In this document: positions 1 through 9,392 of the stretch, piece after piece
How the letters are laid out: each line of letters begins with the position of its first letter
Position numbering within the stretch: the stretch's first letter is position 1
From: Flavobacteriales bacterium UBA1958
Lineage (GTDB): Bacteria > Bacteroidota > Bacteroidia > Flavobacteriales_D > Sanyastnellaceae
Direction of reading: 5' to 3'
DNA length: 49,255 nucleotides
Assembly: GCA_002336675.1 (NCBI GenBank)
Contig: DDEI01000030.1
Span: forward strand, 1-49,255
Notes under the pieces: model-generated
Seen by the model: the letters and a program-made list of their open reading frames with translations, nothing else
Told to the model about the DNA's origin: nothing
The model's database searches: none
Made by a program: the position numbers and the translations under genes

Positions 1-189
1 GAGTTCTCTCCTTTTATATCTGAACGGGACGTTAAAGCTCAGTGAATATAGAGGATGACATTGGTATAAATATAGCCAGAGAACTAATTATTGGGCTTTC
101 TCTGATTTCAAAGCTGGAGAAATGTTATTCGTAGAATGGGCTAGTTCAGTGTTTATAGTTATGCCCTTGAGCCTTTAAGAATAATTGAC

Positions 190-993
190 TTACTTCTTTA
201 GATTGAAGATGATTCTATCCTCTTCAGTGCCGGGCATATCTTGGATATCGATAATCTTAATAGCCGCATGCAGCATGTTTAATGTGTCGTATCGAGTAAT
301 TAGAATATCGTCTATTTCTAGGTTAGAGATAGTTTGAAGAGGAACGCTGGCATCATAAGAACTCATAGCCATAGACTGTCTAGCAGCGGCATAATTAAAT
401 GAGTTATTTCTAGTGAATTTAAGCGCGGAATAAGAGCTGATTATATTGTCTTGAATGTCATCATTTGTAGCATCTAATTGTGCGATATCGACTCCACTGC
501 TATCTGGTAAAGAACCCATAAATAATGGTTCTAATCCGGAAATATTAAATCCATTGGTGTTTCCTGTAGAGAAATTAGAGTAAAGATCGTGACCAGTGCT
601 TTCTTCCATCACTGGGTCATTATTTAGCTGAATTCTTCGAGCTGTCTGTCCTGTATAGCCATCTTCATCAGTGATTGTAAATACTACTAACTGATCTTCT
701 GCAGGGTTCTGTCCCATCTCTAAAACATAAGTAGAAGTACTCAATTCTCCGAAAAGCTCTTCTTCAAAAATAGCGGTAGTAACTCCGCCTTCGGGCTTAG
801 AGCTCACTACTAAAGATTTTAATGAAGCGTCTCCGGATATCCCTTCGATAGTAAATTCTATAACGTCATCTATATCCACATAAAGTATGTAGGTGTTCGG
901 ATTAACCACCACACCAGGAGGTTCTGGATCTTTTTCACATGAAACAGATATTAATGCTATTATTATTGCTAGGAGGATACTGGAATTTTTCAT
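190..993 (-). CDS. Hypothetical lipoprotein
   Basis: A 267-residue protein when started at the ATG at 993. An in-frame upstream start at 1020 exists, but it would place the start inside a hairpin and add a non-signal-like extension. From 993 the N-terminus is a clear lipoprotein signal (MKNSSILLAIIIALISVSC, lipid-bearing Cys about residue 19) followed by acidic residues and prolines, so export to an envelope membrane is expected. The rest has no motif I recognise; alternating hydrophobic stretches suggest beta-rich folding. It follows the 141-residue lipoprotein and the barrel gene on the same strand, but an intrinsic terminator lies just upstream, so it may be expressed separately or only by readthrough. 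Function unknown. Confidence 0.75.
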   Translation of the reverse strand: MKNSSILLAIIIALISVSCEKDPEPPGVVVNPNTYILYVDIDDVIEFTIEGISGDASLKSLVVSSKPEGGVTTAIFEEELFGELSTSTYVLEMGQNPAEDQLVVFTITDEDGYTGQTARRIQLNNDPVMEESTGHDLYSNFSTGNTNGFNISGLEPLFMGSLPDSSGVDIAQLDATNDDIQDNIISSYSALKFTRNNSFNYAAARQSMAMSSYDASVPLQTISNLEIDDILITRYDTLNMLHAAIKIIDIQDMPGTEEDRIIFNLKK

Positions 994-1017
994 TTTAAAA
1001 AAGGTCTTATATAAAAA

Positions 1018-1043
1018 CACCTACCAAGTTAATTTGGTAGGTG
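1018..1043 (-). terminator. Intrinsic terminator hairpin
   Basis: A perfect 10-bp inverted repeat (CACCTACCAA ... TTGGTAGGTG) with a 6-nt loop. Read on the - strand it is followed by a T run (TTTTTAT). It lies between the stop of the 141-residue lipoprotein gene and the start of the next gene, so it should end transcription of the upstream pair. Confidence 0.8.
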
Positions 1044-1063
1044 CTAATATAGGCTGTATGTGA

Positions 1064-1489
1064 CTATTTATTTTTAATCTTATATGCTTTGCAACGCACA
1101 GAAAAGTTTACTCTACGTCCTAAGAACTGCTGTTCTGTAACTCTATCATAAGATACCGGCAGTAACATGTCTGCATCCGGCTTCTGCTGAAGCGCATCAT
1201 ACAACGCGTTATTTACCCCTCTGTTATTAGGAAGAAGAGTTCCTAGGCCTGCCCCTTGGTTAAGTAAAAGTCCTGAATGATATTTTCTACCACCGTATGC
1301 TATGAAACCTAGAGCATAACTTTGCTCTGATGTTCCCATTATATCTCCTAAGTACTCTAGGTCATCCATATCTAGATTTACCTGAGCATTCAAAGGAGTT
1401 AACGGCACCGCTTTCTGTCTAACAGTACAACTGTTTAATGACATCATTACAGCACCAATCAAGACTAGTGTATATGCATGTTTTTTCAT
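1064..1489 (-). CDS. Small hypothetical lipoprotein
   Basis: A 141-residue protein with a lipoprotein signal peptide (hydrophobic residues 5-18, LNSC with Cys about residue 21). The mature part is about 120 residues, with a glycine-rich middle (GFIAYGGRKYHSG) and a basic C-terminus. I do not recognise the family with certainty. It starts 24 nt after the barrel gene ends, so the two are probably co-transcribed, and a strong terminator follows. A role in the outer membrane or periplasm next to the barrel protein is an inference from position only. Confidence 0.75.
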   Translation of the reverse strand: MKKHAYTLVLIGAVMMSLNSCTVRQKAVPLTPLNAQVNLDMDDLEYLGDIMGTSEQSYALGFIAYGGRKYHSGLLLNQGAGLGTLLPNNRGVNNALYDALQQKPDADMLLPVSYDRVTEQQFLGRRVNFSVRCKAYKIKNK

Positions 1490-1513
1490 TTTTATTGTCT
1501 TTTAATTTGGTGC

Positions 1514-2383
1514 TTATTTATTTGACTTTGTGCCGAAATAAATATTTAAGTTGATTCTCACAGAGTTATTCGTATCCATGTTAAAAGCTCTTCTGCTTAG
1601 ATCAGAATATTGTCTGTTATTACCGAATGAATCTTCATCTGCATTTCCAAATCCATCTGTTTCCTGAGTACTATACTCCGCTGAATAATCAGCTCCACCT
1701 GTCACCTCTATTTCTTCTTTAACCTTAGTTTTTCCTCCAAATACCCATTTAGCAGATAGACCATACTCTACTCCCAATGAAATCGGAAGTTCAGCTATAA
1801 ATACGTTAAATCCTACTACGCCTCCTAAACCGAAGATGTTGGTTCTTGTAGACGTCGTTAGGTTAGTGATATCACCATTGACATAAGTTTCTTTACTCAC
1901 AGTTCTATCTTTTCCTAATCCCAATAAAGCTTCACCTCCAGCGTATACATCTAAAATGTTATTGTTAGTGAAATGTCTCTCTACACCTCCAGCAAAATTA
2001 TACTCTCTAGAGGTGACTATTTTTTTATTTTCTGCGATGTCAAAAGCTGTGATCGCATTAGATTCTGAAGAATCTGCTGCTGTGCCATTAATACGCATAT
2101 TATTCGCAGCTAATCTAAGTCCTGCTCTAAAAACTGTTTCATCAGTTTTATAATATTTAAACGTAAGCATGTCTCCTGCAGTAAATGCCGTTCCAGAATA
2201 AAGTCCTGCCTCGTCATCACCAGAAAGGTCTACAACTGGAAAGGAGAATTGTAATACAGCGTCCCCAGCTGTTGGTCTTGTTCCTATTTTAGGCGAAAAG
2301 TCATTATTCTGCCTCGTAGATAGCTGAGAGAATGCATCTTGCATAAACAGTGACACAATTGAAAGTAAAATTAGTCGTTTCAT
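1514..2383 (-). CDS. Predicted outer-membrane beta-barrel protein
   Basis: A 289-residue protein with a cleavable signal peptide (MKRLILLSIVSLFMQDAFSQ). The mature part has repeated amphipathic strands with aromatic and glycine residues, and a final strand SVRINLNIYFG that ends near the C-terminus, as in Bacteroidota barrels recognised by the BAM machinery. Segments rich in Asn, Asp and Thr may be surface loops. It is the first gene of a short - strand set with two lipoproteins. Substrate or partner unknown. Confidence 0.75.
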   Translation of the reverse strand: MKRLILLSIVSLFMQDAFSQLSTRQNNDFSPKIGTRPTAGDAVLQFSFPVVDLSGDDEAGLYSGTAFTAGDMLTFKYYKTDETVFRAGLRLAANNMRINGTAADSSESNAITAFDIAENKKIVTSREYNFAGGVERHFTNNNILDVYAGGEALLGLGKDRTVSKETYVNGDITNLTTSTRTNIFGLGGVVGFNVFIAELPISLGVEYGLSAKWVFGGKTKVKEEIEVTGGADYSAEYSTQETDGFGNADEDSFGNNRQYSDLSRRAFNMDTNNSVRINLNIYFGTKSNK

Positions 2384-2639
2384 TTTATTTATTTTATGAT
2401 ATTAGTTATTAGCGTTCAAAAATAACATGAAAAAAAAGTAAAATTGGTACATAAAAAGTACATTTATGATTTACACTTAATTAGCTCGAATTTTGATAAC
2501 CTGAATCCAACGTTTGCTTTACTAAATCTTGATGCTTAACTCGTAATTTGTAGTGAAACCCCTTGAAATTTTAAATATATCAAAACAAAATTATAGATTG
2601 TGTAATGTGTATGCTATACCTCATAAAATTACCAGAAAA

Positions 2640-2666
2640 AAAAGCCACTCTGTAAGAGTGGCTTTT
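2640..2666 (-). terminator. Intrinsic terminator of typA
   Basis: An 11-bp stem (AAAAGCCACTC / GAGTGGCTTTT) with a 5-nt loop TGTAA. On the - strand the stem runs into a stretch of eight T residues. It lies about 35 nt past the typA stop codon. Confidence 0.88.
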
Positions 2667-2699
2667 AATGTTATTTAATGTACTAAGATTTTAAGCTGT

Positions 2700-4481
2700 T
2701 TAACCTCTCTGCTTATTAGTGAAGTCTATTTTTCTCATTCTTAAGCTCTCTGGAGTTACTTCTAGGTATTCATCAGACTTAATATACTCCATACATTCTT
2801 CTAGAGAGAACTTAACTGCTGGAGCTATTTTAGCACTGTTATCCGCACCAGAAGAACGCATGTTAGTTAACTGCTTTCCTTTTATAGCGTTTACTGCTAA
2901 ATCATTATCTCTAGAGTGCTCCCCTATTACCTGGCCGATATAGACTTGATCACCTGGCTCGATGAAGAATTTACCTCTGTCCTGAAGTTTGTCTAATGCG
3001 AAAGCCAATACTTGACCAGCTACCATAGAGGTTAATGAACCTTTATGTCTAGTGTTGATGCCTTCTTTTACTGGCTTGTACTCACTGAATCTGTGATTCA
3101 TTACAGCTTGACCAGAAGTAGCGGTAAGTATGTTGTTTCTTAAGCCGATAAGTCCTCTGGAAGGGATGTCGAATTCTAAGTGAAGAATATCACCTTTGGG
3201 CTCCATTACTAACATATCTCCTTTACGCTGAGTAACTAATTCAATAGCTTTTCCTGAAGTACCTTCTGGCACCTCTACTATTAATGTCTCGAACGGCTCA
3301 CATTTTTTACCGTCTATAGTTTTAAAGATAACTTGAGGCTTTCCTACTTGAAGCTCATATCCCTCTCTTCTCATAGTTTCTATAAGAACAGATAAATGAA
3401 GAATCCCTCTTCCATATACATTGAAAGAATCTTCTCTAGCAGTGTCTTCTACTTTAAGCGCTAAGTTTTTCTCAGTCTCTTTATACAATCTATCTCTAAG
3501 GTGTCTGGAGGTGACGAACTTTCCTTCTTTACCGAAGAATGGAGAATTGTTAATCGTGAAAAGCATACTCATCGTAGGCTCATCTATACTAATTCTTTCC
3601 AAAGCTACCGGGTTTTCCACAGAAGACAATGTATCACCAATCTCGAAATCCTCTATACCAACTATAGCGCACAAATCTCCACTTCGCGCAGAAGTAACTT
3701 TCTCCTTTCCAAGCCCTTCGAATATATAAAGTTCCTTTACTCTTACCTTCTTCTGACCGTCTTTCTTGATTAACATCAAGTCTTGACCTTCTTTGATGTC
3801 ACCTTGCTTTATTCTACCTATGGCCAACCTTCCCTGAAATGTATTGTAATCTAAAGATGTGATCTGCATTTGAGGATCACCTTTTATATATTCTGCCTCA
3901 GGAATTTCTGCTACGATGGCATCTAATAATGGAATAATGTTATCAGTCTGGTTTTTCCAGTCAGTACTCATCCAACCAAACTTAGAAGAACCGTATAGCG
4001 CTTTGAAGTCTAGCTGGTCATCCGAAGCTTCGAGATTGAACATGAGCTCATAAACAGATTCCTGAACTTCATCAGGCCTGCAGTTCTCTTTGTCAACTTT
4101 ATTCACTACAACTATAGGCTTAAGATTAAGCTCGATAGCTTTTTTCATTACGAATCTAGTTTGAGGCATAGCGCCTTCAAAAGCATCCACTAATAAAATC
4201 ACACCATCTGCCATTTTTAATACCCGTTCTACTTCTCCTCCGAAATCGGAGTGACCTGGAGTATCAATAATGTTAATCTTAACATCCTTATATCTAGCAG
4301 ATACATTTTTAGAAAGAATGGTAATTCCCCGCTCCCTCTCGAGATCGTTACTATCTAGAATTAGTTCAGTTGTTGCCTTTCTAGTATCCATCACTTTACA
4401 TTCATGGATAATCTTATCCACTAGTGTAGTTTTACCATGATCGACGTGAGCTATAATAGCTATATTTCTTATTGACTGCAT
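2700..4481 (-). CDS. typA: Ribosome-associated GTPase TypA/BipA
   Basis: A 593-residue translational GTPase of the BipA family, about the usual length. The G domain is complete: AHVDHGKT at 11-18, switch I RERGITI at 49-55, DTPGH at 72-76 and NKVD at 126-129. Beta-barrel, EF-G-like III/V and BipA C-terminal domains follow (GRGILHLSVLIETMRREG; PSRGLIGLRN). The family binds the ribosome and helps 50S assembly and growth under stress. It is a single-gene unit with a TANNTTTG-type promoter upstream and a strong terminator downstream. The start is the only ATG before the G1 motif. Confidence 0.97.
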   Translation of the reverse strand: MQSIRNIAIIAHVDHGKTTLVDKIIHECKVMDTRKATTELILDSNDLERERGITILSKNVSARYKDVKINIIDTPGHSDFGGEVERVLKMADGVILLVDAFEGAMPQTRFVMKKAIELNLKPIVVVNKVDKENCRPDEVQESVYELMFNLEASDDQLDFKALYGSSKFGWMSTDWKNQTDNIIPLLDAIVAEIPEAEYIKGDPQMQITSLDYNTFQGRLAIGRIKQGDIKEGQDLMLIKKDGQKKVRVKELYIFEGLGKEKVTSARSGDLCAIVGIEDFEIGDTLSSVENPVALERISIDEPTMSMLFTINNSPFFGKEGKFVTSRHLRDRLYKETEKNLALKVEDTAREDSFNVYGRGILHLSVLIETMRREGYELQVGKPQVIFKTIDGKKCEPFETLIVEVPEGTSGKAIELVTQRKGDMLVMEPKGDILHLEFDIPSRGLIGLRNNILTATSGQAVMNHRFSEYKPVKEGINTRHKGSLTSMVAGQVLAFALDKLQDRGKFFIEPGDQVYIGQVIGEHSRDNDLAVNAIKGKQLTNMRSSGADNSAKIAPAVKFSLEECMEYIKSDEYLEVTPESLRMRKIDFTNKQRG

Positions 4482-4538
4482 GCACCTTAGTATTTATGTT
4501 GTGAAATCGTGTGATGATCGCACTCTTTTTTCAGCGTG

Positions 4539-4546
4539 CAAAATTA
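4539..4546 (-). promoter_or_regulatory. Probable typA promoter (-7 box)
   Basis: On the - strand the sequence reads TAATTTTG followed by CACGC, a full match to the Bacteroidota -7 box TANNTTTG. It lies about 58 nt upstream of the typA ATG, which would give a leader of roughly 50 nt. I see no convincing -33 element. Confidence 0.5.
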
Positions 4547-4788
4547 GGCTAACCCTTTGAATGCAGCATATTTTATACGCTTTATTTGTCCTTGGTGGCT
4601 TGTTCATTATACAAACATCCGCAATAACATTCAGATTTAAACCTTAAATATAGTGCTGTAATTATTAGTAACTTTAAAAATGAAATCAATAATGCTCTGT
4701 GTTTGTGCATCATATTCTATTGTCCTCTAGTGTGCTACGTCTTAAAATATTCGGAGTGTGCCGCTGATATTAATGCGTTGGAAAACAA

Positions 4789-5111
4789 ATGTTACGATTA
4801 ACAGAAGAATTTTGCGGTGAATCGATTCTTAAGGAATTGGTTGCTATTCAAGAAGAAGAATCATCTGATATTAGAATAATATTATCTGAAAATGACTCGA
4901 ATCTGTATGAGGTTGCTGAAGAAATTAAATTATCTATTCCGTAATCTTCGGGTGAGCTAGAAGTGGTTTTCTTCAATTTTTTAGGTCAAACGTTAAAAAA
5001 ATAGACATTATGGACAGAGGTGAAACCCTGATGAAAGTTTATATGCCTGAGTTTTTACTGAGTGAGTATCAGTGCCAGCTGTTAGTAGATAGAAACCCGC
5101 TAAAGTTGTAA
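4789..5111 (+). pseudogene. Decayed gene end resembling a type IX secretion sorting domain
   Basis: A remnant of about 107 codons in the 697-nt space between typA and msrA. The first frame runs from an ATG at 4789 to a TAA at 4942-4944 and then continues with SSGELEVVFFNFLGQTLKK. The run of seven A residues near 4990 appears one base short; restoring it joins the reading to IDIMDRGETL ... SEYQCQLLVDRNPLKL and a TAA at 5109. The pattern 'VxFFNxLGQxLKK ... SxYxCQLxVDxxPLKL' resembles the C-terminal type A sorting domain of Bacteroidota secreted proteins (my comparison from memory). The body of the parent gene is missing. Nothing else is seen in the gap. Confidence 0.4.
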
Positions 5112-5178
5112 TATTCTGATATAGGTATTATCGACAGAATTACTTTTTAGACAAGGACATCAAAGGGTGGTTCTTTTA

Positions 5179-5712
5179 TTATCTTATTTTTTCGGCAAAC
5201 CTCTTTTTGAACTTGTCGAGCTTCGGCTTAATGACCATCTTGCAGTACCCTTGTTCTGGGTTGTTTTTTAGATAATTATGATGATAGTTTTCAGCTACAT
5301 AAAACGTTTCAGCTGTCGAGATTTCAGTAACTATGGGATTTGGATATAGGCCGGCCTCCCCTGCTGATTCTTTTGATTTTAGCGCTATACTTTTTTGTTC
5401 TTCTGAATGATAGTAAATGACAGATCTATACTGTGTTCCTGAGTCTGCGCCTTGTCGGTTTAAGGTAGTAGGGTCATGAGTAGCCCAAAAGACTTCTAGC
5501 AGTGCACTAAAAGCAATGACAGATGAGTCATAAGTAATACGAGCTACCTCTGCATGGCCAGTGGTGCCAGAGCAAATTTCGTTATAAGATGGATCTTTTA
5601 GCTGTCCTCCAGTATAACCACTGTCTACCTGTTTCACTCCTTTTAGGGAATCAAACACGGCTTCTACACACCAAAAACATCCTGCTCCTAGAGTAGCGAT
5701 CTCTATACCCAT
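5179..5712 (-). CDS. msrA: Peptide methionine sulfoxide reductase MsrA
   Basis: A 177-residue enzyme that reduces methionine-S-sulfoxide in proteins. The catalytic motif GCFWC lies at residues 11-15, with catalytic Cys12. Other family signatures are present: YTGG, THDPTTLNRQGADSGTQYRS and YHHNYLKNNPEQGYC. There is no signal peptide, so it should act in the cytoplasm. The Cys in the C-terminal QGYC motif may be the resolving cysteine. The gene stands alone between a decayed fragment and the DUF4249 gene, and no msrB is seen in the window. Confidence 0.96.
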   Translation of the reverse strand: MGIEIATLGAGCFWCVEAVFDSLKGVKQVDSGYTGGQLKDPSYNEICSGTTGHAEVARITYDSSVIAFSALLEVFWATHDPTTLNRQGADSGTQYRSVIYYHSEEQKSIALKSKESAGEAGLYPNPIVTEISTAETFYVAENYHHNYLKNNPEQGYCKMVIKPKLDKFKKRFAEKIR

Positions 5713-5873
5713 TGCTTTGATTTTTTTTATTGTTAAAAGTACTGTCCTATTCCGAAAACAAATCCGTTTTGTGTCATGTCCTGAGAATCCCTAATGATAG
5801 ACTATCGAAGTAAATACAACTTTAGACTGGTTTTGGAACTTCTTTAGTATCCTTATGAATTAAGTTATATAGA

Positions 5874-6743
5874 TTATTCGAAAGTATAATCTATGGTGCT
5901 CACTTTAGAAACACTAAATATTCCCACTGGATCTAGCTCACTCGGGCCAGAGATATGAGTGATATTAGAAAGCACGTTATAAGTTGGTGCAGATATAATA
6001 GCTAAAGGTCCCCCAATACCGGTTTGCTCTACTACTTGGGTTAAGTAGTTGAATACGGTTTCATCTATACTCCATAATTCTACTTGAATGAATTCCTCTG
6101 CCTGGTATATTCTACTAAAATCATTAATACCTTGTCTAATTGGTGGAATAAAGATTAAACCGTCAGCTCCGTTTCCACTAAAAGAAGCATCCTGACTGAT
6201 AATTAAATCGGAAGGATTGTTTTGTAGCGTGTCGTTTCTTGAATATCTAGCCCAGTAGAAATCCTCTCTATTAGCGATGTCTCGAGCAAAGAATTCAGCG
6301 AAATACCCTGCTTCAAATCCAAAAACACTTTCTTGGAACTCAACTCCTATCGAGTCTAGGGTAGGAACAGGATTGACAGAGCTCACAGCCTCATAAGTAT
6401 TGTCACCATTAATAATGGATAATTTATACTCCACTCCTTCTTCGAGGTTAATAATGGAAGGATATCTGTACACTCCATCCTCGAATGTGAATTCGTAATC
6501 AGGGTTTATTCCATCAGAAATGGAAACCAGAGCATTTTCTAGGTAGTCAGCTCCTGAATCATCGAAATAATTCTGAGTTAGACTCAGTTTAATTTCTGGA
6601 TTTTTATGGTCTGTTATAAACGCATCTATAGCCAACTGAGGGGATCCATCAGAGAGATCGACATCTACAACATCTTCACAGCTTGAGAGAAAAATTATTC
6701 CTATTACGAGAATACTTAGGGTGTTAAAAATAGAACTCTTCAT
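5874..6743 (-). CDS. DUF4249 family lipoprotein
   Basis: A 289-residue lipoprotein (signal MKSSIFNTLSILVIGIIFLSSC, Cys about residue 22). The start of the mature protein (CEDVVDVDL) and the following segment 'PQLAIDAFITD ... IKLSLTQNYF' match the DUF4249 pattern of Bacteroidota. Members are encoded directly after TonB-dependent receptors, as here, where only 4 nt separate the two genes. The likely role is an outer-membrane surface or periplasmic partner of the receptor, comparable in position to SusD; that role is inferred. Substrate unknown. Confidence 0.87.
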   Translation of the reverse strand: MKSSIFNTLSILVIGIIFLSSCEDVVDVDLSDGSPQLAIDAFITDHKNPEIKLSLTQNYFDDSGADYLENALVSISDGINPDYEFTFEDGVYRYPSIINLEEGVEYKLSIINGDNTYEAVSSVNPVPTLDSIGVEFQESVFGFEAGYFAEFFARDIANREDFYWARYSRNDTLQNNPSDLIISQDASFSGNGADGLIFIPPIRQGINDFSRIYQAEEFIQVELWSIDETVFNYLTQVVEQTGIGGPLAIISAPTYNVLSNITHISGPSELDPVGIFSVSKVSTIDYTFE

Positions 6744-6747
6744 TTTC

Positions 6748-9111
6748 TTAAAAGTTAAAATTATAGGTCAGTGAAGGGATAAATGACGCTACCACAGAAT
6801 ATCGAATAGCCTCAGTGGTTTGCGGTGTAATTTCATTTTGCTGGAAATAGAACAAATACGGATTCTTTCGAGCATAGAGATTATAAACAGATAAAACTAC
6901 TTGGCTTTTCCATTTTTTATCAGTTCTCTCTTTTCCCTCTATGATAGCTCCTACGTCAGCTCTGTGATAAGCAGGAACTCTGAATGAGTTTCTTTCATTA
7001 TTAGCATTCTGTGGGATAACCCATCCTTGAATATTAATTCTGTTTGTAGGGAATGTTGAAGGTGTTCCCGAAGCATACATGAAGCTTAGGCTAAGACTTG
7101 TTCTCTCTGATATCTTTCTATTGATATTAATGTTGAAATTATGTGGTTTATCATACCTATTTGGGAACCAACTATTGTTGCTAATCCCTTCTACTAATCT
7201 CTCAGTTTTGCTAAGCGTGTAAGAAATCCAACCGGTGTAATTTCCTTTGGCTTTCTTTACATAAAATTCTATACCAAAAGCACGAGCGTTTCCTCTTAGA
7301 AGGTCCGCTTCTATAAATTCATTAATAAGAATATCTGCACCGTTTATGTAGTCGACTACGTTTTGAGTTTCCTTGTAATACGCTTCTGCAGAGAACTGAT
7401 ACGTATTTGACTTAAAATTCCTGAAGTAGCCTAGAGCTAATTGATCAGCCATAGATGGCTTAATGTTATTCGTGGCCGGAGTCCAAACATCTACTGGCGA
7501 AGAGCCCACTGTGTTTGATAACAAGTGAATATATTGAGCAGTTCTATTATAACTAGCTTTGAGGGAGCTTGTTTTAGATAACGCTAAATTAGCGGAAAAC
7601 CTTGGCTCAAAATTGGAGTATGTCTGCACAGCATCCCATCTGCCAGCGCTATTGTCTATTCCCGTGATTTCAGACTGGCCTCCTGCTGTTTCTCCTTCTT
7701 CAACTGTGTAGACACTTCTTCCCCCTAGATATTGATACAGAGAGAACCGAAGTCCGTATTGTAGTGTTAGTCTATCAGTTACTCTCTGCTCATTTTGGAT
7801 ATAAGCAGAAGACTCTACAGCATACTTTTTATCTATAGAAATATCGTTAGATTCTCCTTCACTAGCGAATGTAGCTTCTGCCGGAATAAAGTCATAGAAA
7901 TTAGATGAAGCACCCATTTTAATGGTATTCAATTGATTGGTAAAGTAGGTCAAGTCTGCTTTTCCCTGAACACTCTGAATTCTCGAGTCTAGTTTAAATC
8001 CGTTTCCATCATCAACTTGCACATCAAATCCATATTGGTAATCCGTATAGATCCCCGTCACGTTCATGAATACCTTGTTATTAAAAATGTGGTTCCATCT
8101 CGCAGTGGTGGTGGTGTTTCCCCATTTGAAACTAAAGAAGTCAAAGCCGATAACGTCTCCACCTTTATAGGCCGAGATGAAGAAGTTATTATTGTCGTTT
8201 AATCTCCAGTTCACTTTTCCTGTAAGGTCATAGAAATTAAACTTAATATCTTGAAAATCATTACCTAAAAAGGGCTTTGCTAGTATATCTATGTATGATC
8301 TTCTGGCAGCTACGATAAAACTAGCCTTGTCTTTTTTAATAGGACCTTCTAGTGTTAATCTAGAGAATATACTTCCTATACCACCCTGACCTTGAAATTG
8401 TTTTTTATTCCCATCTTTCATTCTTACATCTAAAATAGACGACAATCGACCTCCATACTCAGATGGGATCCCCCCTTTAATGAGCTTTACATTCTTTACT
8501 ACATCAGGATTAAATACTGAGAAGAAACCAAATAAGTGCGATGAATTATAAACTGGAGCTTCATCTATAAGAATGAGATTTTCATCTATTCCTCCGCCTC
8601 TTACATTAAATCCAGAAGCTCCTTCACCTACTGTGGTTACTCCTGGCATAGTTTGCACGGCTCTTATCACATCTGCTTCACCTAGTAAAGCTGGGATGGA
8701 TGTAATGGTAGCTATATCCATTTCGCTTACAGACATGTCTATATCCTTCACGTTTTTGTTTTCTGCTTCAGCATTGATAAGAGCCTCATCTATATTCACA
8801 GATGAACTCGTAAGCTCCATGTCCAAAGTGAAGTTTTCAGAAACGGTAAGCGTTTTCTTAATTTCATTATACCCTATGAATGAGTAGGCTATTTCATAGG
8901 TGCCAGCGGTCAATGAAATGGAATAAAAACCATAAACGTTGGTGGATACAACAATCTCAAAATCGGCTGTCGAAACCGTAGCTCCGATAAGCTCTTCTCC
9001 GTTTGCTGCGTCTCTCACATAACCCGATAGGTTATATTTTTCTTGAGAGAAGAGAATTTCACTCGAAAAAATTAGAGTAAAAAGACATATTGCCTTTATG
9101 AGATTGTTCAT
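6748..9111 (-). CDS. TonB-dependent receptor with carboxypeptidase-regulatory-like domain
   Basis: About 787 residues from the ATG at 9111; the longer reading would begin with TTG at 9126. A signal peptide (ending LFSQ) is followed by a CarboxypepD_reg-like domain (YNLSGYVRDAANGEELIGAT ... SFIGYNEIKKTL), a plug domain (RAVQTMPGVTTVGEGASGFN, VRGGGIDENLILIDEAPVYN, FNPDVVKNVKLIKGGIPSEY) and a 22-strand-type barrel ending with YNFNF. It imports an unidentified ligand across the outer membrane using TonB energy. The DUF4249 gene follows at 4 nt, forming a receptor-lipoprotein operon. A perfect dyad upstream may be an operator. Confidence 0.92.
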   Translation of the reverse strand: MNNLIKAICLFTLIFSSEILFSQEKYNLSGYVRDAANGEELIGATVSTADFEIVVSTNVYGFYSISLTAGTYEIAYSFIGYNEIKKTLTVSENFTLDMELTSSSVNIDEALINAEAENKNVKDIDMSVSEMDIATITSIPALLGEADVIRAVQTMPGVTTVGEGASGFNVRGGGIDENLILIDEAPVYNSSHLFGFFSVFNPDVVKNVKLIKGGIPSEYGGRLSSILDVRMKDGNKKQFQGQGGIGSIFSRLTLEGPIKKDKASFIVAARRSYIDILAKPFLGNDFQDIKFNFYDLTGKVNWRLNDNNNFFISAYKGGDVIGFDFFSFKWGNTTTTARWNHIFNNKVFMNVTGIYTDYQYGFDVQVDDGNGFKLDSRIQSVQGKADLTYFTNQLNTIKMGASSNFYDFIPAEATFASEGESNDISIDKKYAVESSAYIQNEQRVTDRLTLQYGLRFSLYQYLGGRSVYTVEEGETAGGQSEITGIDNSAGRWDAVQTYSNFEPRFSANLALSKTSSLKASYNRTAQYIHLLSNTVGSSPVDVWTPATNNIKPSMADQLALGYFRNFKSNTYQFSAEAYYKETQNVVDYINGADILINEFIEADLLRGNARAFGIEFYVKKAKGNYTGWISYTLSKTERLVEGISNNSWFPNRYDKPHNFNININRKISERTSLSLSFMYASGTPSTFPTNRINIQGWVIPQNANNERNSFRVPAYHRADVGAIIEGKERTDKKWKSQVVLSVYNLYARKNPYLFYFQQNEITPQTTEAIRYSVVASFIPSLTYNFNF

Positions 9112-9174
9112 TGTTATAATTTTCAATTTGATTTGCTTCTTGGCGATGCAATAATCTCCACGAAATTCATCAAT

Positions 9175-9193
9175 TTACACGAATAATGTGTAA
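9175..9193. promoter_or_regulatory. Perfect dyad upstream of the TonB receptor gene
   Basis: TTACAC, a 7-nt spacer GAATAAT, then GTGTAA: a perfect 6+6 inverted repeat, about 65 nt upstream of the receptor ATG. This is the size of a dimeric repressor or activator site. No regulator is assigned. Confidence 0.35.
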
Positions 9194-9274
9194 CAAAAAT
9201 GAATAATTAAGGCTTAATAGGTGTTAAAAAAAAGACGATTGTAGATTAGCCGTATTAAAATCTATCTAATACAA

Positions 9275-9331
9275 AAACCGCCTTGCTTAAGGGCGGTTTA
9301 TGGAAGTGAATCATCTTGGATGAATCACTTC
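9275..9331 (-). terminator. Terminator after the glycosyltransferase gene
   Basis: Stem AAACCGCC (9275-9282) pairs with GGCGGTTT (9292-9299). On the - strand it ends in TTTTTG, giving an intrinsic terminator. A second, imperfect hairpin (GAAGTGAATCAT / ATGAATCACTTC, one mismatch, 9303-9331) precedes it in the transcript. Both lie between the glycosyltransferase stop and the TonB receptor promoter region. Confidence 0.65.
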
Positions 9332-9392
9332 ACCCTTGCTATGGTATAAAGACTTCGAGTACCTTTAAATGGTTGCAGAAGCACAATGGAAA

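Noticed and set aside
1..189. + strand fragments such as DFKAGEMLFVEWASSVF that faintly recall the end of a TsaE-type protein
   Set aside because: The match needs several frameshifts and lacks the core motifs; too weak to call a relic.
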